From Chryseobacterium sp. 7 (lineage in GTDB: Bacteria > Bacteroidota > Bacteroidia > Flavobacteriales > Weeksellaceae): a stretch of DNA of 64,000 nt. A model generated the notes under the pieces. That model was not told where the DNA came from. It did no database searches and was given only the letters and a program-made list of their open reading frames with translations. Below are positions 41,590 through 50,343 of the stretch, piece after piece. The stretch covers positions 868,001 through 932,000 of the forward strand of contig NZ_RCCA01000001.1 of assembly GCF_003663845.1 (NCBI RefSeq), written 5' to 3'. Position 1 is the first letter of the stretch. Every line of letters starts with the position of its first letter. The translations under genes and the position numbers were made by a program.

Positions 41590-43500
41590 TTAGTCTACGT
41601 CTTTATTTAAAAATCTGTTTTCTCTGATCTGCATAGATCCGTTGTTGTCAGACAGATAAGTGTTGATGTTCTGATCTGAAGCATTGTTTCCGTCAATCGA
41701 GATATTTTTTCTTTTGAAAGCAGGAATAGATTCAAACTCGCTTGTGCTGTCAAAGCTTTGGTAGCGTGAGTTGAATTCTTTTAATTTATTTCTTCTTTCA
41801 ATTACTCTTTCCTGGTCCATCGTTTTATTCACGAATGTGAATTCTGATTCTTCCGTTTTTGGAGCTTCAATTTCTGTTTTGTTTTCAAATGCAGGTTTTG
41901 TCTCTGCTTTTGGTTCTTCCTGTTTCTGGTAGAATGTTTCTATCTTCTGAGCAGGCTCTGCTACAGCAGCATTGGCAGGGGTATTGAACTCTGCTTTTGG
42001 CTGTCCGAAATCTGTATTGGGCTCATTTCTTACAGGCTCGTTTACAAAGAAGCTGAATTCAACAGGTTTTTCTTCAGAAAAAGAGTTGTTGAAGGTAGTT
42101 CCGGACTGTGGCTCATCTTTTTTATGTTCAAAATCAAATGAGAAAGACTGGATTTCAAGATCGTTCGGATCTTCATGCTCTTCATCAATAGAAAACAAGC
42201 TGTATTCCTGCTCTTCTTCTTCGTTTCTCCAATTCTGTTCAGGAGTATTTACTGTATCTTCTTCTTTATCAAAGAATTTTATTTCAGTTCTTGGCTGCTC
42301 TTCTTCAATAATCATTTTTTTTTCAGTAGGCGTCGCGTTGAACGGAGTGTCGTGGTCTTCGTCATCTAATCTGAAAAGGTTTTTTCCGCCAAAATCATGT
42401 GTTGTTTCAGGAGCTGACTCTCTTTCTTCTCTTGTTTTGAAAGGAGAGTTTTTCTGAGCTTCAAAACTATCGTTAAGGCTGATTCTGATTTTCTCTGTAG
42501 GTCCTGCGAATTTCTTATTATCGTTTGAGAATCCTGTAGCAATAACAAGAACGCTTACAGCATCTCCTAATTCTTCATCTGCACCTACCCCAAAGATAAT
42601 ATCTGCAGTGTTTCCTGCTTCTTTCTGAATGTGATCCATGATGATACCAATCTCGTCCATGGTAACTTCTTCAGCACCACTTCTGATCAATAACAGAACG
42701 TTTTTAGCACCAGTGATCTTATTATCATTCAATAATGGGGAATCAAGGGCTTTTCTTACTGCTTCTTCGGCTTTATTTTCACCGGAAGCTGTTCCTGTAG
42801 ACATCAATGCTGTCCCAGAGTTCTGAAGTACAGATTTAGCATCTCTAAAGTCAATGTTTACATCAAAGTAACCTGTAATAACTTCTGCCATACCTTTCGC
42901 GGCATTGGTTAACACTTCATCGGCTTTTGAGAATCCCTGCTTAAATCCAAGGTTTCCGAACTGCTGTCTTAGCTTATCATTATTGATGACAATAAGGGAG
43001 TCAACATTATTTCTTAGTTTATCAAGACCGTTTTCTGCCTGTTCCAACCTTCTTTTTCCTTCAAAACTGAAAGGAACGGTAACAATACCAACGGTAAGAA
43101 TTCCCATGTCTTTTGCTACTTTAGCAATGACTGGAGCGGCTCCGGTACCTGTACCACCACCCATTCCGGCAGTGATAAACACCATTTTGGTGTTTTGGCC
43201 CATAGCAGCTTTGATATCTTCAATACTTTCGATGGCTGATTTTTCTCCTACTTCAGGATCAGCTCCTGCCCCAAGACCTTCGGTAATGGTAGTTCCCAAT
43301 TGTACTTTATTGGCAACAGGGTTGTTATCTAGAGTTTGAGCATCTGTATTACAAATCACGAAATCTACTCCGTGAATTCCTTTCTCGTACATGTGCTTCA
43401 GAGCGTTGTTTCCACCGCCCCCTACACCGATTACTTTTATAATGGATGAATTTCCTTTTGGTAAATCAAATGAAAATCCTTGTGTACCTATATTTTCCAT
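41590..43500 (-). CDS. ftsZ: Cell division GTPase FtsZ, with long C-terminal extension
   Basis: A 636-residue FtsZ. The tubulin-like GTPase domain (about residues 15-330) has the signature GMGGGTGTGAAPVIA, the IVTVPFSFEGKRR block and the T7-loop region (FRDAKSVLQNSGTALMSTG). FtsZ polymerises into the division ring. The C-terminal ~290 residues are a Glu/Phe/Asn-rich, probably disordered linker, far longer than in E. coli FtsZ (383 residues in total), which is usual for this group. It lies 3' of ftsA with a 91-bp gap. Confidence 0.97.
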   Translation of the reverse strand: MENIGTQGFSFDLPKGNSSIIKVIGVGGGGNNALKHMYEKGIHGVDFVICNTDAQTLDNNPVANKVQLGTTITEGLGAGADPEVGEKSAIESIEDIKAAMGQNTKMVFITAGMGGGTGTGAAPVIAKVAKDMGILTVGIVTVPFSFEGKRRLEQAENGLDKLRNNVDSLIVINNDKLRQQFGNLGFKQGFSKADEVLTNAAKGMAEVITGYFDVNIDFRDAKSVLQNSGTALMSTGTASGENKAEEAVRKALDSPLLNDNKITGAKNVLLLIRSGAEEVTMDEIGIIMDHIQKEAGNTADIIFGVGADEELGDAVSVLVIATGFSNDNKKFAGPTEKIRISLNDSFEAQKNSPFKTREERESAPETTHDFGGKNLFRLDDEDHDTPFNATPTEKKMIIEEEQPRTEIKFFDKEEDTVNTPEQNWRNEEEEQEYSLFSIDEEHEDPNDLEIQSFSFDFEHKKDEPQSGTTFNNSFSEEKPVEFSFFVNEPVRNEPNTDFGQPKAEFNTPANAAVAEPAQKIETFYQKQEEPKAETKPAFENKTEIEAPKTEESEFTFVNKTMDQERVIERRNKLKEFNSRYQSFDSTSEFESIPAFKRKNISIDGNNASDQNINTYLSDNNGSMQIRENRFLNKDVD

Positions 43501-43591
43501 AACTATACTTTTAATAATTATAATTGATAATTGATTGATGACAATTGATAAGGAAAAGATCGTTTATCGCTTATCATACATCATTTATAAT
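43501..43591. repeat. dcw intergenic AT-rich repeat, family B (ftsZ-ftsA gap)
   Basis: Contains ATTGATAATTGATTGATGA and ATCGCTTATCA followed by ATTTATAATTTA. The same words recur in the mraY-murE and ftsL-rsmH gaps. Confidence 0.55.
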
Positions 43592-44977
43592 TTACTCTAC
43601 TTCTTCAAAGAATTTTTTTACTTTTTCCATAAGCGACTGCCCGAAGGTTAATTTCGCTTTTCTGTTCTCCTGTCTTTCATTTTCAAAAGACTGTTGCTCC
43701 TGAACTGGCGCTGCCTGCTGAACAGTTTGAACTGTTTCCGGTTGTACTGAAGCTGTTTCCTGCTTTGGTTGCTCCGTGACAATTTCTATCATTTCATCAG
43801 CATTCTGCTTTTTATCTCTGATTTTTAAACTTTCCATCAGTAACCCGATAGAGGTAGCAAATTCAGGGCCTTTCAGGTACTGATTCTTATCGTTGGCGAT
43901 ATATTCGTTCGCAAAACCGATTCTGCTGTCAAAACCAGTGGTATAATTGGCCAGCTGACGAAGATGTTTCAAATTTGAACCCCCACCTGTAAGAACGATT
44001 CCGGCAATCAGTTTTTTCTTTTGTTCAAAAGCACCGTAAGCTTTCAGTTCCGTATTCACCATTTCCAAAACTTCTTCTACTCTTGCATTGATGATCTGTG
44101 CTAAAGTTTTTAAAGAAATTTCTTTGTCTGGTCTTCCGTGAAGCCCCGGAATAGTTACAAAAGTACTGTCTTTTTCTAATTCGGGAACAGCCGAACCGAA
44201 TTTTACTTTCAGTTGTTCTGCATGTTTCTCGATAATGGAGCAACCTTCTTTGATATCTTCGGTAATAATTCCGCCTCCGTATGGGATCACACAGGTATGA
44301 CGGATGATATTATCCTTAAATATAGCAATATCTGTTGTACCACCACCAATGTCAACGATGGCTACACCAGCTTCTTTTTCTTCTTTGGTAAGAACGGCTT
44401 CAGAAGAGGCCAATGGTTCTAACGTAAGAGCTTCCATTTCCAGCCCGGCTTCACGAACGCATCTTGCAATGTTTCTGATGCTGCCCATTTGGCCTACTAC
44501 AACGTGGAAGTTAGCTTCTAAACGTTTTCCGTGCATCCCGACGGGCTCTTGAATTTCCCCCTCAGAATCCACTTTATATTCTTGAGGAAGTACGTGGATA
44601 ATTTCTTCTCCAGGAAGCATAACCAGCTTTTTTACCTGATCTTTTAATGCCTCAATGTCGTCGTCTGTGATAAATTTATCCGGATGTTCACGCATAATAT
44701 AATCGGAGTGCTGCAGAGAACGTATGTGTTTTCCTGCAATACCTACCGTAACTTTGCGGATAGGAACGCCAGCACTGGACTGTGCTTCGGATACTGCAGC
44801 CTTGATTGAATTGATGGTTTGTGAAATATTATTCACAATCCCTTTATGAACACCAAGACTTTTAGCTTTTCCTACACCGAGAACTTCTATTTTCCCGTGT
44901 GCATTCCTTCTTCCGACAATCGCGACTATCTTCGTTGTCCCGATGTCCAGACCTACTGAATACTCTTGATTTTCCAT
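43592..44977 (-). CDS. ftsA: Cell division protein FtsA
   Basis: A 461-residue actin-like protein that tethers FtsZ to the membrane. Motifs: VGLDIGTTKIVAIVG (phosphate 1), the 1C subdomain, VAIVDIGGGTTDIAIF (phosphate 2) and GIVLTGGGSNLKHL (adenosine). The C-terminus has a Gln/Pro/Val-rich linker and ends in an amphipathic helix (LTFGQSLMEKVKKFFEEVE) suited to membrane binding. It lies between ftsQ and ftsZ. Confidence 0.96.
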   Translation of the reverse strand: MENQEYSVGLDIGTTKIVAIVGRRNAHGKIEVLGVGKAKSLGVHKGIVNNISQTINSIKAAVSEAQSSAGVPIRKVTVGIAGKHIRSLQHSDYIMREHPDKFITDDDIEALKDQVKKLVMLPGEEIIHVLPQEYKVDSEGEIQEPVGMHGKRLEANFHVVVGQMGSIRNIARCVREAGLEMEALTLEPLASSEAVLTKEEKEAGVAIVDIGGGTTDIAIFKDNIIRHTCVIPYGGGIITEDIKEGCSIIEKHAEQLKVKFGSAVPELEKDSTFVTIPGLHGRPDKEISLKTLAQIINARVEEVLEMVNTELKAYGAFEQKKKLIAGIVLTGGGSNLKHLRQLANYTTGFDSRIGFANEYIANDKNQYLKGPEFATSIGLLMESLKIRDKKQNADEMIEIVTEQPKQETASVQPETVQTVQQAAPVQEQQSFENERQENRKAKLTFGQSLMEKVKKFFEEVE

Positions 44978-45061
44978 TTTTATATCGATTTGATTTTTTT
45001 ACTTATTTCCTTTTTTCTGTAAGGATATTATCCTATTTGTGTATTAAATGTCCTGAAGGAC

Positions 45062-46027
45062 TTATTCTATTTTTACTTTTGCCTTGGGCTTGGGTTTTGC
45101 CGAGGCAGTGGCTTTTTTCTCTGTTTTTTTCGTTTCCTTTGTATGTGCTTTTGTCTTTGTAGCCTCTTTCGGTTTGGCCGGTGTGGAACTTGCTTTTTTC
45201 GCTTCCGCTATTTTTGGTTTAGTTTCTGTTTTTTTAGCCGCTATTGTAGGGGCTTTTGCCAATTCCATTTTTCCTGCTTTTAAAATACTGTCATTTTCTT
45301 TAAAATATGGATTTAAAGTAGTGACAATCTGGTTCTGATATTTTACAGAAACCATGCTGTATTTCTGAGGATCCTGATAGACCAGGTATTTTTCTACAAA
45401 AGTTTTAAATCCTTTTACTTTAAAATCAATATTATCAAGATCTCCAATTTCTACTCTGTAGTTTCCTTCGCTTGTCAGAAGGCTGTAACTCTCTTTATTT
45501 TTTGAGATTCCGATAAAATATTTCTTACTGAAATCATCCTTATCGATTTTTTCTACCAGTTCTGCCAGCTTTTCATATTCATCCGGCTTTACATTTCCGG
45601 TTACCAGCATACATGGATGCGAATAGGTTCTTGAGATAGGAAATTCAATTCCTTTTTCATCTACATAAAAATCTTTTCCATCTTTATTAAGCCTGAATAC
45701 GGGAACTCTCTGCTTAATATCCAGATTCAGCTTCCCATTGAGATTCAGGTAGACATTGGCACTGTCAACAGCAGGAAGAGCATTTATTTTTTTTTCTAAA
45801 GAAGGGATGTTAAGATCACCTACATTTCCAGATGGATTTTCTTTTTTTACGATCTCCCTGATGTCTTTTTCATCCACGAAATACACCGGAGTTTTCTCGC
45901 TCATTTTTACAGAAATCTTATTGTCGGTAATCTGTTGCCGGCTGAATCTCTTCAACGAGAAACTCAGTAACAATCCAAGGATGATTACAGTGACAACAAT
46001 TTTTAATATTCTGTATTTATTTTTCAT
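45062..46027 (-). CDS. ftsQ: Cell division protein FtsQ/DivIB-like
   Basis: A 321-residue protein with one N-terminal membrane helix (ILKIVVTVIILGLLLSFSL), a POTRA-like region (TPVYFVDEKDIREIVKKEN) and a beta domain (VNAYLNLNGKLNL-type NVYLNLNGKLNLDIKQRVPVF). The last ~65 residues are a Lys/Ala/Thr/Pro-rich tail (AKAPTIAAKKTETKPKIAEA), an unusual extension that is likely disordered and periplasmic. Its place between murC and ftsA fits the family order. Confidence 0.9.
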   Translation of the reverse strand: MKNKYRILKIVVTVIILGLLLSFSLKRFSRQQITDNKISVKMSEKTPVYFVDEKDIREIVKKENPSGNVGDLNIPSLEKKINALPAVDSANVYLNLNGKLNLDIKQRVPVFRLNKDGKDFYVDEKGIEFPISRTYSHPCMLVTGNVKPDEYEKLAELVEKIDKDDFSKKYFIGISKNKESYSLLTSEGNYRVEIGDLDNIDFKVKGFKTFVEKYLVYQDPQKYSMVSVKYQNQIVTTLNPYFKENDSILKAGKMELAKAPTIAAKKTETKPKIAEAKKASSTPAKPKEATKTKAHTKETKKTEKKATASAKPKPKAKVKIE

Positions 46028-46091
46028 ACATCTTTTGTATTCATGTATTTATGTAAATGTATTCATGAATACGCAAATACATTATTACTTT
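46028..46091. repeat. dcw intergenic AT-rich repeat, family A (ftsQ-murC gap)
   Basis: Contains GTATTCATGTATTTATGT and ends with ATACATTATTACTTTTTACA, which is repeated almost exactly at the murD-mraY gap just before the next stop codon. Confidence 0.6.
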
Positions 46092-47450
46092 TTACAATTT
46101 ATTTATCCATTCACAGATTGGATCGTACAGGGTATCTATATTTCCTGCCCCTACTGTAAGAAGGATATCAAAATCTTTTTCTTTTATTTTTTCAAAAGCA
46201 TCCGATAATGTGGATACTTCTTTTTTATCTAATGTTACTTTATCCAGCAGCCAGCTTGAAGTAATTCCTTCAAAATTCTCCTGAAGTTCTCTCGCAGGGT
46301 AAATATCGAGAAGGATAAGCTCATCTGCTTTGCTTAAACTTTCTGCAAATCCGTCTGCAAAATCTCTTGTTCTGCTGAAAAGGTGTGGCTGGAAGGCTAC
46401 CAATAGTTTTTTATCAGGATAAAATGTTTTTATTGAGCCCATTACAGCGTTAATTTCCGTAGGATGGTGGGCATAATCATCAATATAAATCTTACCGTTT
46501 TGATAAATATGTTTCGTGTATCTTCTTTTAATTCCTTTAAAATTGGCAATTGCCTTTTTCAGCGTATCAAAATCTGCGCCTAAATTATGCAGAATAGCCA
46601 GTGCTACAGTAGCATTTTCCACATTATGGATCCCCGGAATTTCCCAGACAAAATCTTTAATGGTTTCTGTAGGAGTATGAAAGTCAAAATAAATTTTGTC
46701 ATGCTCCATTCTCAGGTTGTCAGAATAGTAGTCTGCAGGCTCGTTCACCGCATAGGTTTTATGTCCTCTGCCGATTTCTAATCCTTTTCTTACAAAAAGC
46801 TGCTGATCATTGGGAACCAAAGCTGCAAACTGTCTGAAACCTTCTTCAATATGGCTTTTATCTCCATAAATATCCAGGTGATCTGCGTCTGTAGAAGTCA
46901 CAACTGCCCAGTCCGGAGACAGGTTCAGGAAGCTTCTGTCATATTCGTCTGCCTCTACTACAGAATATTTGGAACCGTTGTACAGGAAGTTGGATTTAAA
47001 GTTTTCAGAAATTCCTCCCAAAAAGCATGAGAAAGGAAGATCTGCTTCTTTACATAAGTGAGCTACAAGGGTAGACGTAGTAGTCTTTCCATGAGTTCCT
47101 GCAATGGCAATACAGTCTGTGTTTTCTGTAATTAGACCTAAAACTTTAGCCCTTTTTAGAACTTCAAACTGATTTTGGTTGAAGTAATCCAATATTCCAA
47201 GCGTTTTGATCGCCGGAGTATAAATAACCAGAGTATCTTCTTTCTGAAGGGAAGTGATCCTTTCATCAATAAGATCTTCAAAAACAATATCAATTCCTTC
47301 GTTCATCAGGTTCTGAGTCAGCTTTGTATTGGTTTTGTCATAACCCAATACTTTTTTCCCGGAAGCATTGAAATAACGTGCCAATGCACTCATTCCGATA
47401 CCTCCGATTCCGACGAAGTAAAAAGTTTGATATGTTTGTAAAATGTTCAT
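46092..47450 (-). CDS. murC: UDP-N-acetylmuramate-L-alanine ligase MurC
   Basis: A 452-residue Mur ligase that adds L-Ala to UDP-MurNAc. The N-terminal Rossmann motif GIGGIGMSALARYF, the ATP loop AIAGTHGKTTTSTL, EADEYDRSFLNLSP and the C-terminal FQPHLFSRTRDF block are all present. Unlike most of the cluster it is separated from murG by an inserted GIY-YIG gene and repeats. Confidence 0.96.
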   Translation of the reverse strand: MNILQTYQTFYFVGIGGIGMSALARYFNASGKKVLGYDKTNTKLTQNLMNEGIDIVFEDLIDERITSLQKEDTLVIYTPAIKTLGILDYFNQNQFEVLKRAKVLGLITENTDCIAIAGTHGKTTTSTLVAHLCKEADLPFSCFLGGISENFKSNFLYNGSKYSVVEADEYDRSFLNLSPDWAVVTSTDADHLDIYGDKSHIEEGFRQFAALVPNDQQLFVRKGLEIGRGHKTYAVNEPADYYSDNLRMEHDKIYFDFHTPTETIKDFVWEIPGIHNVENATVALAILHNLGADFDTLKKAIANFKGIKRRYTKHIYQNGKIYIDDYAHHPTEINAVMGSIKTFYPDKKLLVAFQPHLFSRTRDFADGFAESLSKADELILLDIYPARELQENFEGITSSWLLDKVTLDKKEVSTLSDAFEKIKEKDFDILLTVGAGNIDTLYDPICEWINKL

Positions 47451-47574
47451 TTATATTTTAATCTTTAATGACTCTTGAACCAATTCAGAGTTCTATTACT
47501 AATATTTTTATTATAAGACTATAATAAACTGACATCCATGACTCGTTAATGAAATAAATTTTAACGGCGTCAGG

Positions 47575-47589
47575 CTGAGCTTGTCGAAG
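47575..47589 (+). repeat. REP-like 15-mer CTGAGCTTGTCGAAG, copy 1
   Basis: Lies 4 bp after the GIY-YIG stop codon. With the reverse-oriented copy at 47911-47925 it flanks the gene as an inverted repeat; each copy has its own small GCTT-GTCG-AAGC hairpin. Confidence 0.75.
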
Positions 47590-47593
47590 CCTT

Positions 47594-47887
47594 CTAATCT
47601 TTCATCCTATTTTTGGATAACTCGGGTAATAAATCCCAGTTATCATTTATTATTGCTTCTTTCTTTTTTCTACTCCAGCCTTTAATTTGTTTTTCAAAGG
47701 TTATGGCTTGAGTAACATCATTAAATTCATGATAGAAAACAAGTTCAACAGGTTTTCTCGTATACGTGTAGCTTTCAGGATTTAATCCGTCATTATGTTC
47801 ATTAATTCTTCTTTCCAAATCATTGGTAAAGCCTGTATAATAAGAACTATCAGAACATTTTACAATGTATACATAATATATTTTCAT
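47594..47887 (-). CDS. Small GIY-YIG nuclease-domain protein
   Basis: A 97-residue single-domain GIY-YIG protein (UPF0213/YhbQ-like). It has YYVYIVKCSDSSYYTGFT, the Arg in NDLERRINEHN, and the later EKQIKGWSRKKKEAII block. It sits inside the dcw cluster, between murG and murC, where most relatives have nothing, and is flanked by inverted 15-bp REP-like sequences. This suggests the gene and its flanks came in as a unit, perhaps a short-repeat-linked element. Activity and target are unknown. Confidence 0.87.
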   Translation of the reverse strand: MKIYYVYIVKCSDSSYYTGFTNDLERRINEHNDGLNPESYTYTRKPVELVFYHEFNDVTQAITFEKQIKGWSRKKKEAIINDNWDLLPELSKNRMKD

Positions 47888-47910
47888 TCATTTGTGCTTG
47901 CTTACTGACC

Positions 47911-47975
47911 CTTCGACAAGCTCAGGGTGACAGATCTAATACTAACTGTTTTATTTTACTCTGAGCTTGTCGAAG
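47911..47975. repeat. REP-like inverted pair (copies 2 and 3)
   Basis: CTTCGACAAGCTCAG at 47911-47925 and CTGAGCTTGTCGAAG at 47961-47975 are perfect reverse complements with 35 bp between, able to form a long hairpin between the GIY-YIG gene and murG. Confidence 0.78.
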
Positions 47976-47985
47976 CCTTTCTTAA

Positions 47986-49086
47986 TCATTTTATTACTTT
48001 AAAAATTTCGTCTACAATCTCTTTTGCGGCGTTGGGCTTGGCAAAATATTTAAGATTGTCCGACATTTCTTTTCTTACACTTTCATTTTCGCAGATTTCT
48101 GATAATGTATTCCAGAATTTCTCCTGCATTTCAGAGTCTTTCACCATTCTTGCAGCATTTTTTTCAACCAGATTCATGGCATTTTTGGTTTGATGGTCTT
48201 CCGCAGCAAAAGGGAAAGGTACCAAAAGCACCGGTTTTTGTGCTACAGCCAATTCTGAAATGGCAATAGCTCCAGCTCTGGAAACAATGATATCCGCTGC
48301 AGAATAAGCCAGCTCCATATCTTTGATGAATTCAAGGATCTGAATATTTCTGGTATCTGTATCTTTTGTTTCTGCTAAAATATCTTTATAATCAAGCTTT
48401 CCTGTCTGCCAGATCAGCTGATAATCTTGATCTACAATTTGTTTTAAATGAGACTTCCATGCATTATTCAATGTTCTGGAACCTAAAGAACCTCCTACAG
48501 ACAGAATCGTAAGTTTGTCTTTATTTAATCCCATTTTTTCTTTTGCCTGAGCAGTATCCTGCATTCCTGAAACAATGTTTTCACGAATCGGATTTCCGAG
48601 AAATTTTATTTTTTCTGCTGGAAAACCTTCTACTTTAGGGTAAGCGGTGAAAACGGCTTTAGCTTTCTTGCTTAAAATTTTATTGGTTACTCCTGCATGG
48701 GCATTTTGTTCCTGGATGAAAATAGGAATTCCCATTTTACTTGCTTCATAAAGAGCAGGTCCGCTGGCAAATCCTCCTGTTCCTACGGCAAAATCCGGAG
48801 CAAAGTTTTTGATAATCCTTTTAGATTTTGATAAACTTTTCAGGATCTTGAAAGGAAGTCCCAGATTCGATAGCAGATTTCCTCTGTCAATTCCGGCAAT
48901 ATCAATTCCCTCAATTTTATAGCCTGCCTGTGGAACTTTTTCCATTTCCATCTTTCCATTGGCACCAATGAACAAAAATTCTGCATCAGGAAATCTTTTT
49001 CTGATCTCATCAGCAATAGCGATGGCAGGGAAGATATGTCCTCCTGTTCCTCCGCCTGATAATAATATTTTCAATTTTTTGTCCAT
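47986..49086 (-). CDS. murG: UDP-GlcNAc:lipid I transferase MurG
   Basis: A 366-residue glycosyltransferase that turns lipid I into lipid II at the inner face of the membrane. The N-terminal LLSGGGTGGHIFPAIAIA motif, the GTGGFASGPALYEASK block, SVGGSLGSRTLN and the C-terminal donor-binding VSRAGAIAISELAVAQKPVLLVPFP are clear. It starts 1 bp after the ftsW stop. Confidence 0.97.
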   Translation of the reverse strand: MDKKLKILLSGGGTGGHIFPAIAIADEIRKRFPDAEFLFIGANGKMEMEKVPQAGYKIEGIDIAGIDRGNLLSNLGLPFKILKSLSKSKRIIKNFAPDFAVGTGGFASGPALYEASKMGIPIFIQEQNAHAGVTNKILSKKAKAVFTAYPKVEGFPAEKIKFLGNPIRENIVSGMQDTAQAKEKMGLNKDKLTILSVGGSLGSRTLNNAWKSHLKQIVDQDYQLIWQTGKLDYKDILAETKDTDTRNIQILEFIKDMELAYSAADIIVSRAGAIAISELAVAQKPVLLVPFPFAAEDHQTKNAMNLVEKNAARMVKDSEMQEKFWNTLSEICENESVRKEMSDNLKYFAKPNAAKEIVDEIFKVIK

Positions 49087-49087
49087 T

Positions 49088-50326
49088 TTAAGCGATATCG
49101 TTTATTTCTGCTATACTTTGTTTTTTGCCCATTCCTTCTTCATCATAAATCTGGATTCTTGAGCTTATATTTAAAATAATGCCTAACTGCAAATAGGTAA
49201 CCAGCATGGAGGTTCCTCCGTAACTTATCAAAGGAAGCGGCTGCCCTGTTACCGGAATCAGATTCACGGCAACAGCTATGTTGACCGAAAGCTGAATAAA
49301 GATCATTACCCCGAGGCTGAGCACGAGCAACGATCCGAAGAAGGCCGGCATTTTGCTGGCGATCATTACAATCCTTATCATCATGATCAGGTATAAACTG
49401 ATCAGAAAAGCAGCTCCTATTACTCCGTATTCTTCTACAATAACCGCAAAAATAAAGTCGGAGGCAGATTGTGGCAGCATTTGTTTCAATGCGCTTTTTC
49501 CTGGTCCCATCCCGGTAATTCCACCATGTACAATGGCTGCTTTGGCCTGCATTACCTGATAGTTTTTTGCTTTTACGCTTTCATCATCTACATCGGCTGA
49601 TTTCGCCTTGCTTGAGGTAAATGTTTCTACACGGCTCATCCATGTATGAACACGGTTTCCGCCAATCATATTTGTATTCAGTGCTATTAATAAAAATAGT
49701 ACAATGGCTACAAATGATGCTGAGATAAACCCTGCAATATATTTCCAGTGAAGCTGTCCTATCACAAGAACAACCACAGAAACCATCAAAATCATTAATG
49801 CTGTAGAACCATTATCTTTGGCTACCAGTACAAAAACAAGCAGGATAGGTCCGAAAATATACATAATATTCTCTATCGGAAGCCTTTCTCTGGTAATTTT
49901 TTTGGTCAAATATCTACACAGATAAATGATGAGCATTAAAAAAGCAAATGATGAAGGCTGGAAGGAGATGGGTGTTCCCGGGATTTTCAGCCATCTGGAA
50001 GCACTGGCTCCATCAATGGTTTGTCCGGTAAACATGGTAACAATCAACAGAACAATCATAAGTCCGAGCAGGATGCTGCTGAGCTTTCCAATGTATTCAT
50101 ATTTTATGGTTCCTACCAGTCTCATAATGGCTAAACCTAAGACTACAAAGAACATATGCTTGATAACGTGACCTGTTGTAGTCCCGTTATTAACAATGTA
50201 TTCAAGATTTGAACTTGCAGAGTATACGGGGAAAATAGAGAAAATGGAGATCACAAGGATGACCATCCAAAGTACTTTATCGCCCTTTAGAAATTCAAAT
50301 CTGCTTTCTGTGTTCTGTTCGTCCAT
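49088..50326 (-). CDS. ftsW: Septal peptidoglycan polymerase FtsW
   Basis: A 412-residue SEDS-family protein with ten hydrophobic helices. The family block PVTGQPLPLISYGGTSMLV near the C-terminus and the GHVIKHMFFVVLG and DGASASRWLKIPG stretches are present. It polymerises lipid II at the septum together with the penicillin-binding protein encoded upstream. It lies 17 bp after murD. Confidence 0.95.
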   Translation of the reverse strand: MDEQNTESRFEFLKGDKVLWMVILVISIFSIFPVYSASSNLEYIVNNGTTTGHVIKHMFFVVLGLAIMRLVGTIKYEYIGKLSSILLGLMIVLLIVTMFTGQTIDGASASRWLKIPGTPISFQPSSFAFLMLIIYLCRYLTKKITRERLPIENIMYIFGPILLVFVLVAKDNGSTALMILMVSVVVLVIGQLHWKYIAGFISASFVAIVLFLLIALNTNMIGGNRVHTWMSRVETFTSSKAKSADVDDESVKAKNYQVMQAKAAIVHGGITGMGPGKSALKQMLPQSASDFIFAVIVEEYGVIGAAFLISLYLIMMIRIVMIASKMPAFFGSLLVLSLGVMIFIQLSVNIAVAVNLIPVTGQPLPLISYGGTSMLVTYLQLGIILNISSRIQIYDEEGMGKKQSIAEINDIA

Positions 50327-50343
50327 ATCTAATGCTATTCTGG

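Noticed and set aside
49627..49642. CTACAC occurrence in the ftsW gene as another LuxR-type site
   Set aside because: The second half-site is missing (CTACAC-GGCT-CATCCA), and it lies within coding sequence with no -7 box considered.
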